Shown: positions 35,972 through 42,982 of the stretch, piece after piece | How positions within the stretch are numbered: the first letter of the stretch is position 1 | Layout of the letters: every line of letters begins with the position of its first letter | From: Nocardiopsis ansamitocini | Lineage (GTDB): Bacteria; Actinomycetota; Actinomycetes; Streptosporangiales; Streptosporangiaceae | Direction of reading: 5' to 3' | NCBI RefSeq assembly: GCF_030268225.1 | Contig: NZ_BSQG01000013.1 | Location: 1 to 64,000 of the forward strand | DNA length: 64,000 bases | Notes under the pieces: generated by a model | Databases searched by the model: none | What the model saw: only the letters and a program-made list of their open reading frames with translations | Told to the model about the DNA's origin: nothing | Position numbers and translations under genes: made by a program

Positions 35972-36265
35972 ATGTCTTGCACTGACCCCGCCCCCACCGG
36001 CCCCGACCCGGATACGCCGCTGGAAGGCGTCCACGGCGCCCTCTTGATAAACCACCAGGTCGCGACCCTGTTCGGGGTGGACGCCTCCACCGTGGCCCGG
36101 TGGGGAACCCACGGCCTCATCACCTACGTGACCACCCCCGGCGGAGCACGCCGCTACCCCGCAGCGCAGTTCCACGACCTGCTGCGCGAAACCCCGCGCA
36201 CTAGCCCTGCCAACCACACCGGTCCGCTGGGCCACGCGGACTCTCCCGGTCAGGACACCCCCTGA
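35972..36265 (+). CDS. BldC/MerR-like helix-turn-helix protein
   Basis: A 97-residue DNA-binding protein. The HTH reads ALLINHQVATLFGVDASTVA and ARWGTHGLITYVTTPGGARR, then YPAAQFHDLLRE, which is the BldC/excisionase-type winged helix. The N- and C-terminal ~25 residues are polar and Pro-rich. The start at 35972 is uncertain because no good ribosome binding site is visible. Its stop overlaps the next ATG (TGATG), tying it to a DUF5753 protein that lacks its own HTH. Confidence 0.75.
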   Translation: MSCTDPAPTGPDPDTPLEGVHGALLINHQVATLFGVDASTVARWGTHGLITYVTTPGGARRYPAAQFHDLLRETPRTSPANHTGPLGHADSPGQDTP

Positions 36266-36792
36266 TGGGTGGTGACGTCTCGGGCGCGCTCGTCAAACAC
36301 CAACGCAACCTGGCCTTGGATGAACCCCACGGCCGCATCCGTGCCTTCGCACCCTCGATCGTGCCCGCGCCCCTGCAAACCGCTACCTACGCCCGCACGG
36401 TCCTGACCGCTTCGGGGTTGCTGCGGCCTGAGCATGTGGAAGAGGTCGTGGCGATCCGGATGCGCCGTCAGCGTCTGCTGATCGACGCCGAACACCCCCG
36501 TACCTACGTGGTGACCGAGACGGCGCTGCGCCGCCCTATCGGTGGGGTAGAGACCATGACCGAACAACACCTGCTGCTCCTGGCGTTGGCCGAGCTGCCA
36601 CACGTCACCCTGCGCGTCCTGCCCGAGAAACACGACCCCCCGGTGATCTGGTCGTGTGGGTTCACCATCACCGACAACGCCACCACGGTGGAGGCCATCC
36701 CCTTCCCCTTAGCGTTGCCGATCACCGACACCCGCCACTACCTCGCCCACTTCCACGACCTCTTCCACGCCGCCCACCCCTACCGGCTCTGA
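36265..36792 (+). CDS. DUF5753-only protein (XRE regulator without its HTH)
   Basis: A 175-residue protein that corresponds to the sensor half of XRE-DUF5753 regulators: FAPSIVPAPLQTATYARTVL, RMRRQRLLIDAEHPRTYVVT, ETALRRPIGGVETMTEQHLL, LPHVTLRVLPEKHDPP and the C-terminal Y-L-F helix. The ~80-residue XRE HTH that normally precedes this is absent. Its ATG overlaps the stop of the BldC-like gene, so the missing DNA-binding part may be supplied by that neighbour. Alternatively it is a decayed remnant that is still open. Confidence 0.78.
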   Translation: MGGDVSGALVKHQRNLALDEPHGRIRAFAPSIVPAPLQTATYARTVLTASGLLRPEHVEEVVAIRMRRQRLLIDAEHPRTYVVTETALRRPIGGVETMTEQHLLLLALAELPHVTLRVLPEKHDPPVIWSCGFTITDNATTVEAIPFPLALPITDTRHYLAHFHDLFHAAHPYRL

Positions 36793-37049
36793 GCGGGGGA
36801 TTGGAAGGAGTGTCGTACCGGTTCAACGCAGGTGATCGACGAGTCGCGAGGGGTAATGCGGACGGTTTCCTTCCGCAATCGCTTCCGCCTTTCCCGCGTA
36901 GTGGGGGTGTCGTATCTGTTGGAGGTCCCTGCCGCGAAGCCCTGCTTGGCCGCATGTCGTGGGCGTAGTGCCTGGTGGGGGTGGGGGAGTGGTTGGTCTG
37001 ACAGGGGGTGGGAGTGGGTGGATAATAGGGATGCTGGACGTCTCACCGA

Positions 37050-37094
37050 AGATCTCATAATGGTAACGGCTCGCAAAGTGCCAGGTCATTAACT
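37050..37094 (+). promoter_or_regulatory. CRISPR leader-proximal block, array 2
   Basis: A 45-base block matching the array 1 leader block at 36 positions, ending CAGGTCATTAACT against the first repeat. The remaining gap from 36793 holds two similar patches (GTGTCGTACCGGTT near 36812 and GTGTCGTATCTGTT near 36907) whose meaning is unknown, and no gene. Confidence 0.75.
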
Positions 37095-37852
37095 GTGAGC
37101 CCCGCGCACGCGGGGATGGACCGACGGGCGGCGGCGATGGTGACGCCGGTGTGGGTGAGCCCCGCGCACGCGGGGATGGACCGGTCGGACCGGGGGCCAG
37201 GACGGCCCCCCGGGTGTGAGCCCCGCGCACGCGGGGATGGACCGTACAAGCGGCTCCGTCACCGGCTGATCTACGAGTGAGCCCCGCGCACGCGGGGATG
37301 GACCGACACCCACGCCCACGGCCCCGACGAGCTCGCGGTGAGCCCCGCGCACGCGGGGATGGACCGATCCGGGTCCACCAAAACATCCCAAACGGCTTGT
37401 GAGCCCCGCGCACGCGGGGATGGACCGCGCAGATAGTTGATCGACTTAGCCTTGCCGAGGTGAGCCCCGCGCACGCGGGGATGGACCAAGGCCGCGCTGG
37501 GGGCCTCCATGAGCGGGTTTGTGAGCCCCGCGCACGCGGGGATGGACCGAGCAACATGATCGGGGCGATGACGGCCGCGATGTGAGCCCCGCGCACGCGG
37601 GGATGGACCGCTTCGCACCGGGGTCACTCGCCAAAGTCAAACGTGAGCCCCGCGCACGCGGGGATGGACCGTCCATGTGGTCCGGCTACGTCGGAGGCGT
37701 CAGTGAGCCCCGCGCACGCGGGGATGGACCGGACCTCAATTCTTCGCCCTCCAGGACACGTCGGTGAGCCCCGCGCACGCGGGGATGGACCGGGACGTCA
37801 GCAGGTAGCTTCCTGGGAGCAGGAGTGAGCCCCGCGCACGCGGGGATGGACC
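37095..37852 (+). CRISPR. Type I-E CRISPR array 2, 13 repeats
   Basis: Thirteen repeats of the same 28-base GTGAGCCCC...GATGGACC sequence as array 1, spaced 61 bases apart except for two 60-base steps (37095 to 37155 and 37643 to 37703). This gives 12 spacers of 32-33 bases. The repeats are invariant in the 28-base core; the base after the core is G in most units but A after repeat 7 and C after repeat 13. Orientation matches array 1. A truncated gene begins directly after the last repeat. Confidence 0.98.
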
Positions 37853-38025
37853 CCCTCCGGTCCATCCCCTCCGTAGCCACCGGCTACGGCCCCACCTGCA
37901 CCCGCAAAGTCCGAAACGCCGTCAAGGCCGCCATCGTCTCCCAGTTCAAGCCGACCGCCGTGACCAAAGCCCGCGAGCTCATCGAGAAGGGAGACATCGT
38001 TGCCATCCGAGCCCCACACAGGTGA
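37853..38025 (+). pseudogene. C-terminally truncated fragment of an unknown gene after array 2
   Basis: The frame after the last repeat reads GPTCTRKVRNAVKAAIVSQF then KPTAVTKARELIEKGDIVAI and stops 5 residues later. It resembles the middle of small actinomycete proteins in which a KARELIE-type helix is followed by a cysteine-rich part; that part is missing. The break coincides with the start of the IS5 remnant, so an insertion probably cut it. It has no start of its own. Confidence 0.45.
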
Positions 38026-38430
38026 ACCGGGCGCAGTCGTTGGTGTTGCCGCCCGTGATGACCAAGCCGAGCGGGCGGCCCCGACCGTCGCAGGCCAGGT
38101 GGACCTTGCTGGTCAGGCCGCCTCTGGACCGGCCGAGGGCCGGGGCGCGGAGCCCCTTTTTCGGGCCCCGGCCGCATGCCGGTGGGCACGGACGACGGTG
38201 GAGTCCACGGACACCAGCCAGTCGATGTCGCCCGCCGTGTCCGCCTCGGCCTGGGCGGTCCGCAGCATCCGGTCAACCGTTCCGTCCGCCGCCCACCTGC
38301 GAAAACGAGTGTGGAGTGTGGCCCACGTCCCGTATCGCTCGGGCACGTCGCGCCAGGCCGTCCCGGTGCGGAACCCAGGCAATGGCCGCCGTGTTCAAGG
38401 AACGAGGCGCGGTCGTCATGACCTGCCGCA
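38026..38430 (-). mobile_element. IS5-family transposase remnant
   Basis: On the minus strand the pieces TAAIAW, FRTGTAWRDVPERYGTW, DWLVSVDSTVVRAHRHAAGA and LTSKVHLACDGRGRPL align in order with IS5-family transposases (DDE fold; the DSTVVRAH block carries the first catalytic Asp). Two frame breaks are needed: one after AIAW and one at an AAAAAGGGG run near 38155-38165. Both ends are missing: the N-terminal domain, and everything after the TGGNTND motif including the later acidic residues. No terminal inverted repeats were found. It is inactive and sits between the array 2 debris and the arsenic genes. Confidence 0.85.
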
Positions 38431-38441
38431 GGCGCGGCTTT

Positions 38442-38879
38442 TCAGTCTTGCGCCTGCCCGGAGTGCTCAGCTGACGGCGACAGGAGTTCAGCCACCAGCT
38501 CGGTGACCCGTCGGCGGATCTCGTCACGGATCGGACGCACCGCCGCAACACCCTTCCCCGCAGGGTCGGTCAACTCCCAGTCCAGGTACGTCGTCCCGGG
38601 AAAGAACGGGCAGGAATCACCACAGCCCATCGTGATAACCACGTCAGAACTCTGTACCGCGTCCGCCGTCAGGATCTTCGGAACGGCGGCGCTCAGGTCG
38701 ATACCGATTTCGGCCATCGCTTCAACCGCAGCCGGATTGACGGTGTCGGCCGGTGCCGACCCGGCAGAGCGAACTTCGATGCGTTCCCCGGCCAGATGCT
38801 CAAGGAACGCCGCAGCCATCTGTGAGCGGCCGGCGTTGTGTACGCACACGAACAGCACCGATGGCGTGGATTCAGACAT
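38442..38879 (-). CDS. arsC: Arsenate reductase, thioredoxin-coupled low-molecular-weight phosphatase type
   Basis: A 145-residue enzyme that reduces arsenate to arsenite. The phosphate loop is FVCVHNAGRSQMAA with nucleophile Cys12 and Arg18. The two later redox cysteines are in TMGCGDSCPFFPG, and the C-terminus has LTDPAGKGVAAVRPIRDEIR. This three-cysteine pattern is the thioredoxin-dependent class. Its start lies inside the 3' end of acr3 (an 8-base overlap), so it is the last gene of an arsR-acr3-arsC operon. Confidence 0.95.
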   Translation of the reverse strand: MSESTPSVLFVCVHNAGRSQMAAAFLEHLAGERIEVRSAGSAPADTVNPAAVEAMAEIGIDLSAAVPKILTADAVQSSDVVITMGCGDSCPFFPGTTYLDWELTDPAGKGVAAVRPIRDEIRRRVTELVAELLSPSAEHSGQAQD

Positions 38880-39954
38880 GAACAGGGCCTTTCTCGGGGA
38901 AGAAACGGCGTGCCCCCAGCGCCACGTACACAAGGCCGATGAGGAGGGGGACTTCAATCAGCGGGCCGACCACTCCGGCCAACGCCTGCCCCGAGGTGGC
39001 GCCGAAAGTGGTGATGGCCACCGCGATCGCCAATTCGAAGTTGTTGCCCGCAGCCGTGAACGCCAGCGTCACCGAGCGCGCGTATCCCATCCCCAGTGCC
39101 CGGCCCAGGGCCAGGGACCCCGCCCACATCACCAGGAAGTAGACCAGCAGCGGCAACGCGATGCGCGCGACGTCGAAGGGCCGCGACGTGATGGCCTCGC
39201 CTTGCAGGGCGAAGAGCAGCACAACGGTGAACAGCAACCCGTACAGCGCGAGCGGCCCCAGGCGCGGGAGCAGCCGCGTCTCGTACCAGGTGCGGCCCCG
39301 GGCCCTCTCGCCCAGACGCCGGGTCAAGAACCCCGCCAGCAGTGGTACGCCGAGAAAGACCAGCACCGAACCGGCGATTGTGGCCACCGACACGTCCAAC
39401 GCGGCTTGTTCAAGCCCCAACCATCCCGGCAGCACCGACAGGTAGAACCAACCCAGCAGACCGAACGCCACTACCTGGAACAGCGAGTTGAGAGCCACCA
39501 GCACGGCCGCTGCCTCCCGGTCGCCGCACGCCAGATCGTTCCAGATGATCACCATCGCGATGCACCGGGCCAGCCCGACGATGATCAACCCCGTCCGGTA
39601 CTCCGGAAGGTCGGGCAGGAACAGCCACGCCAGGGCGAACATCACCGCGGGCCCGACCAGCCAGTTCACGACCAGGGACGAAACCAGCAGCCGCCGGTCA
39701 CCGGTGACCGCCCCCAACCGGTCGTATCGGACTTTGGCCAGTGCCGGGTACATCATCACCAGCAGCCCCACCGCGATCGGCAGTGAGACTCCGGCGACGT
39801 CCGCCCCGGCCAGCGCCTCACCGACGCCGGGAAACACCCGCCCCAGCGCCAGGCCAACAGCCATCGCAACCAAGATCCACACCGTCAGGAACCGGTCGAG
39901 CACTCCCAGCCGCCCCGCGACCGCCGAAGCCCCCTGCGCGGGTGGGGCGGTCAC
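38872..39954 (-). CDS. acr3: ACR3-family arsenite efflux permease
   Basis: A 360-residue, ten-segment membrane carrier that expels arsenite. Family marks are LARCIAMVIIWNDLACGDRE with the essential cysteine, NSLFQVVAFGLLGWFYL, and FTAAGNNFELAIAVAITTFG. The GTG at 39954 overlaps the arsR stop by four bases (GTGA), and the 3' end overlaps arsC, so all three are translationally coupled. It accepts the arsenite made by ArsC. Confidence 0.95.
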   Translation of the reverse strand: MTAPPAQGASAVAGRLGVLDRFLTVWILVAMAVGLALGRVFPGVGEALAGADVAGVSLPIAVGLLVMMYPALAKVRYDRLGAVTGDRRLLVSSLVVNWLVGPAVMFALAWLFLPDLPEYRTGLIIVGLARCIAMVIIWNDLACGDREAAAVLVALNSLFQVVAFGLLGWFYLSVLPGWLGLEQAALDVSVATIAGSVLVFLGVPLLAGFLTRRLGERARGRTWYETRLLPRLGPLALYGLLFTVVLLFALQGEAITSRPFDVARIALPLLVYFLVMWAGSLALGRALGMGYARSVTLAFTAAGNNFELAIAVAITTFGATSGQALAGVVGPLIEVPLLIGLVYVALGARRFFPEKGPVHV

Positions 39955-40355
39955 GAAGCTTCCTCCGTCGACACGTCCGCCCGCTGTGCGGCGGGACGGG
40001 CCAAGAGAGCGGCCAACCGGTCGGTCATGGCGGGGAGCAGCCGGTAGTACACCCACGTCCCCCGCCGCTCCGAGGCGATCAGCCCGGCTTCGCGCAACAA
40101 CTTCAAGTGGTGCGAGATCGTGGGCTGCGACAGGTCGAAGGCGGGGGTCAGGTCGCACACGCACACCTCACCCCCAGACCGCGAAGCGATCATCGACAGC
40201 AACCGCAGCCGCACCGGATCACCCAACGCCTTGAAGACCCGCGCCAACTCCACGGCCTGCTCCTCGCCCAGGGGAGCCCCCAGCAGAGCCGGGCAACACT
40301 CAGGGGCTAGCCGGCCCGGGAATGCCTCGGGCACCCCACCCTCTTGTTTCGACAT
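39951..40355 (-). CDS. arsR: ArsR/SmtB-family arsenic-responsive repressor
   Basis: A 134-residue winged-helix repressor. The metal-sensing helix has EVCVCDLTPAFDLSQPTISH, with the CVC pair of As(III) sensors; an upstream APECCPALLGAP adds two cysteines that may form the third ligand, as in actinobacterial-type sensors. RRGTWVYYRLLPAMTD is the wing. It starts at ATG 40355, only ten bases from the repeat-containing control region, so its message may be nearly leaderless. Confidence 0.94.
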   Translation of the reverse strand: MSKQEGGVPEAFPGRLAPECCPALLGAPLGEEQAVELARVFKALGDPVRLRLLSMIASRSGGEVCVCDLTPAFDLSQPTISHHLKLLREAGLIASERRGTWVYYRLLPAMTDRLAALLARPAAQRADVSTEEAS

Positions 40356-40359
40356 TCTT

Positions 40360-40429
40360 CTATGTTGACAAACTTCGATCCAGTGCGCAACTTTAGATAG
40401 ACAAACATCGATGCAATCGAATCGAGGAG
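40360..40429. promoter_or_regulatory. Divergent arsenic promoter with repeated ArsR boxes
   Basis: The 80-base gap between arsR and cadI is AT-rich. GACAAACTTCGAT at 40367-40379 recurs as GACAAACATCGAT at 40400-40412, 33 bases apart (three helical turns), as expected for two bound repressor dimers. A consensus -35 TTGACA for the + strand (40365-40370) overlaps the first box. GAGGAGA before the cadI GTG is the ribosome binding site. Confidence 0.75.
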
Positions 40430-40435
40430 ACGCCC

Positions 40436-40897
40436 GTGTCCCGTGTCCAACTCGCTCTCAACGTCGCCGATCTGGAAGAATCCGTCGTTTTCTACTCCAA
40501 GCTGTTCGGCGTCGAACCTGCCAAACGTCGCCCCGGATACGCCAACTTCGCTATCACTGAGCCCCCGCTCAAACTCGTTTTGATCGAGGGCGAGCCTGGG
40601 CAGGGCACCCGCCTTGACCACCTCGGAATCGAGGTCGACCACACGGACCAGGTCGGGGCCGCGACAACCCGGCTCAAAGACGCGGGCCTGGCCACGTTCG
40701 AGGAGAACGACACCTCCTGCTGCTACGCGCTTCAGGACAAGGTCTGGGTTCACGGCCCCGGCAGAGAGCCCTGGGAGGTCTATGTGGTGAAGGGCGACAC
40801 CAGCCAGATGGGCAAGAACATCGACGCCATCACTGCCCAGGCCACCGCCTCGAACACTCCTGTCGCGGACAACGGGAGCTGCTGCACTTCAAGCTGA
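40436..40897 (+). CDS. arsI: ArsI/CadI-family VOC protein, probable organoarsenical C-As lyase
   Basis: A 153-residue vicinal-oxygen-chelate dioxygenase. It has RVQLALNVADLEESVVFYSK, RRPGYANFAITEPPLKLVLI, DHLGIEVDHTDQ, TSCCYALQDKVWVHGPGREP and WEVYVVKGD. The neighbouring cysteines 95-96 that bind trivalent arsenicals in ArsI are present. Putative iron ligands are Gln5, His62 and Glu114, as in the actinobacterial ArsI type. A Cys-Cys pair also ends the protein. It splits methylated or aromatic As(III) to arsenite. It is divergent from arsR and shares its operators. Confidence 0.88.
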   Translation: MSRVQLALNVADLEESVVFYSKLFGVEPAKRRPGYANFAITEPPLKLVLIEGEPGQGTRLDHLGIEVDHTDQVGAATTRLKDAGLATFEENDTSCCYALQDKVWVHGPGREPWEVYVVKGDTSQMGKNIDAITAQATASNTPVADNGSCCTSS

Positions 40898-41124
40898 CCC
40901 GTCATCACCGATGCAAGGTGTCCGGCGCGGGTGGTCAAGTCCGTGTCGGGCACCGGTCGAATGCGCCATCCACCTTGTGGGACCCGCTCGCGACAAGGGG
41001 GCGGGGCCCGGACCTGTCCCCCAGCCAGCAAGAGCGCGAGGGTAGACCCCCGCCCCCCTTGCCGCCGCCACCCCACACCCGCATCGGGTGCCCCGGGCCG
41101 TGGTTTCGAGAGCAGCGGCCCGAG

Positions 41125-41700
41125 TCAGCCGACGACGTCGAGAACCTGCTTCTGGACGCCGTTGGCGTACACCTCGTGCTCGACGAGGGAGAGCGTGGTC
41201 AAGTCCTTGTCGGTGCTGCTGAACAAACGCTTGCCCGCGCCCAACAACAGTGGGAAGACGAGCAGGTGGTAACGGTCGACCAAGCCGGCGTCGGCGAGGG
41301 AGCGGGCCAAGGTCGCGCTGCCGTTGACGATGACGGGCTTGCCCTCGGTCGCCTTGAGGGCGGCGACGTCGTCGAGCGAACGCAGGACGGTGGCGGGCCA
41401 GCGCGAATCCTGCTCGGTGAGGGTGGTGGAGACGACGTAGCGGGGCATCGCGTTGTATCCGGCGAACTCCTCGGTCATCGAGGGCCACACCGGCGCGAAC
41501 GCCTCGTAGCTGCTGCGCCCCAACAGCAGTGCTCCGGCCTCGCGCTGTTCCCGGGCCTTGATCTCATAGGCGGCCTCGTCCATGGGGACGGCGTTGAAGG
41601 TCCATCCGGCGTTGCGGTAACCGGGTTCACCCCCAGGGGCCTCCATCACGCCGTCCAGGGACACGAACGCGGTGACGATCAAGGTGCGCAACGAAGACAC
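41125..41700 (-). CDS. Dihydrofolate reductase family protein (RibD C-terminal-like)
   Basis: A 191-residue NADPH-dependent reductase of the RibD_C/DHFR-like fold. It opens RTLIVTAFVSLDGVMEAPGG, then EAGALLLGRSSYEAFAPVWP, VVSTTLTEQDSRWPATVL, PVIVNGSATLARSLADAGLV and LLVFPLLLGAGKRLF, which is the standard order. Start taken as GTG 41700; the frame extends upstream into unrelated, degenerate sequence. It stands alone after the arsenic genes. Such paralogues are common in actinomycetes and usually have no known substrate. Confidence 0.87.
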   Translation of the reverse strand: MSSLRTLIVTAFVSLDGVMEAPGGEPGYRNAGWTFNAVPMDEAAYEIKAREQREAGALLLGRSSYEAFAPVWPSMTEEFAGYNAMPRYVVSTTLTEQDSRWPATVLRSLDDVAALKATEGKPVIVNGSATLARSLADAGLVDRYHLLVFPLLLGAGKRLFSSTDKDLTTLSLVEHEVYANGVQKQVLDVVG

Positions 41701-42373
41701 TTCATTTCTTGGGCAGGACGACGGTGGAGACATCCTCTCAACGGGGTCCGACAAACCTGGAGCGGCGCGTGGACGTGTCCGCGGTTGCGTCGGCCCCGCG
41801 GCGAACCCGGCCGGCACCACGTGTGTCTCATCGGCAGACTCTTCCCTGACCGCAGGGGACCGCCGAAACCCGGACCGATCCTTTCCGGAGGCCAAGCCGG
41901 CCTGCGTCGCTTGCGCTGTCCATGTGGCGAGATCGGCCACGGTTGACAAGCGTTCGTCCTCGCCGAGGTCGCCGTTGGCGATCGGTTCGCGGTAGCGGTC
42001 CGCGATCTGCGCAGGGCGCACGCGGCCCGTCGTGTGCTGTCACCGCCTACGAGGTCTGCGGACGCTCCGCATCCCTGCCCGGGGCACCCGAGGCCGTGGC
42101 GGCGCCGAAGACGTGGAGGGCGCAGGCCCGGCTGACCTCTGCGGCGGGGGTGATCACCGCGACATCGTCCCGGAACTCCCTCGGATAGGGCCCCGGCAAG
42201 GCGTCCGTGCTTCCCGGGCGCGAGCGCGGTCACCGCCTATCGGGAGCCGCCCCGGCCTTCGGCAGGCCCGGGTGATCAAAAGGTTCGTGGTGTCGTGGGC
42301 GTCCCGGCGGGGCCGTCTTGTAGAAGGGGACCTCGACTGGCACACAGCCCACATGTCAAGGTAAGGTTTACAA
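41701..42373 (-). pseudogene. Degenerate region with GntR-HTH and IS3-orfA fragments
   Basis: About 670 bases of gene debris. Around 41930-42015 the minus strand reads QIADRYREPIANGDLGEDER and LSTVADLATW, the start of a GntR HTH that then dissolves. Around 42160-42200 it reads PYPREFRDDVAV, the opening of IS3-family OrfA, and loses likeness at once. Neither can make a working protein. Just before the next gene, TGTCAA (42355) and TTGACA (42387) face each other in an AT-rich patch. Confidence 0.45.
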
Positions 42374-42982
42374 GTGCAAGAAGATTTGACAGGCGCAATG
42401 CAAGCGTTGAAGGCACGCATGGAGGCGTTCCTCGCGTCACGTGTCCTGACCAGGGGCGACGACTGGGTCGACTCGATAGGACACGCCGTGAACATCCGTG
42501 CGGCTGCCGATGACGTCGTGCGTGCTGTCGTGCAGCAGGCGCGCCAGGACGGCGTTACGTGGCAAGTCGTCGGCGATGCGCTCGGCGTGAGCCGGCAAGC
42601 GGCGTTCCAGCGCTATGGGAAGCCGACCGATCCACGAACAGGAGAACCAATGAACACCACACCACTGCCGGGCGTCGCCGAACTGGCCGCCTCGGTGATC
42701 CGCGACCTCGCGTCCGGACAATGGCCGCGTGTCGCCGAGCGGTTCGATCCGGCCATGCGCGACGGCCTGTCGGAGGACGCGCTCGCCGCAGCGTGGGCGC
42801 AGATCGTCGGCCTGTCCGGAGCTTTCGAGGGACAGGGGGAACCGGAGATCGCCCGGGCCGGCGATGTGACGGTCACGAACACGCCGCTCTCGTTGGAGGC
42901 CGGCGACTACACGGCACGAATCACCTTCCGCGACGACCGCACCATCGCCGGCCTCTACATCTTCGAGGAGAAGACACCGTGA
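42374..42982 (+). CDS. HTH plus DUF3887 protein
   Basis: A 202-residue protein with two parts. Residues 1-95 form a helical region ending in a clear HTH (DGVTWQVVGDALGVSRQAAF, then QRYGKPTD). Residues 100-202 are a DUF3887-type domain (VIRDLASGQWPRVAERFDPA, LSEDALAAAWAQIVGLSGAF, YTARITFRDDRTIAGLYIFE), usually found alone in exported or sensory proteins. The fusion suggests a ligand-sensing regulator. Start is GTG 42374 with AAGG nearby. Its stop overlaps the GTG of the membrane protease gene, so the two are co-translated. Confidence 0.78.
   Translation: MQEDLTGAMQALKARMEAFLASRVLTRGDDWVDSIGHAVNIRAAADDVVRAVVQQARQDGVTWQVVGDALGVSRQAAFQRYGKPTDPRTGEPMNTTPLPGVAELAASVIRDLASGQWPRVAERFDPAMRDGLSEDALAAAWAQIVGLSGAFEGQGEPEIARAGDVTVTNTPLSLEAGDYTARITFRDDRTIAGLYIFEEKTP

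Noticed and set aside
36832-37092. A GTG-started + strand frame covering the array 2 leader
   Set aside because: It runs through the conserved leader block, has low-complexity Trp/Gly content and no ribosome binding site.
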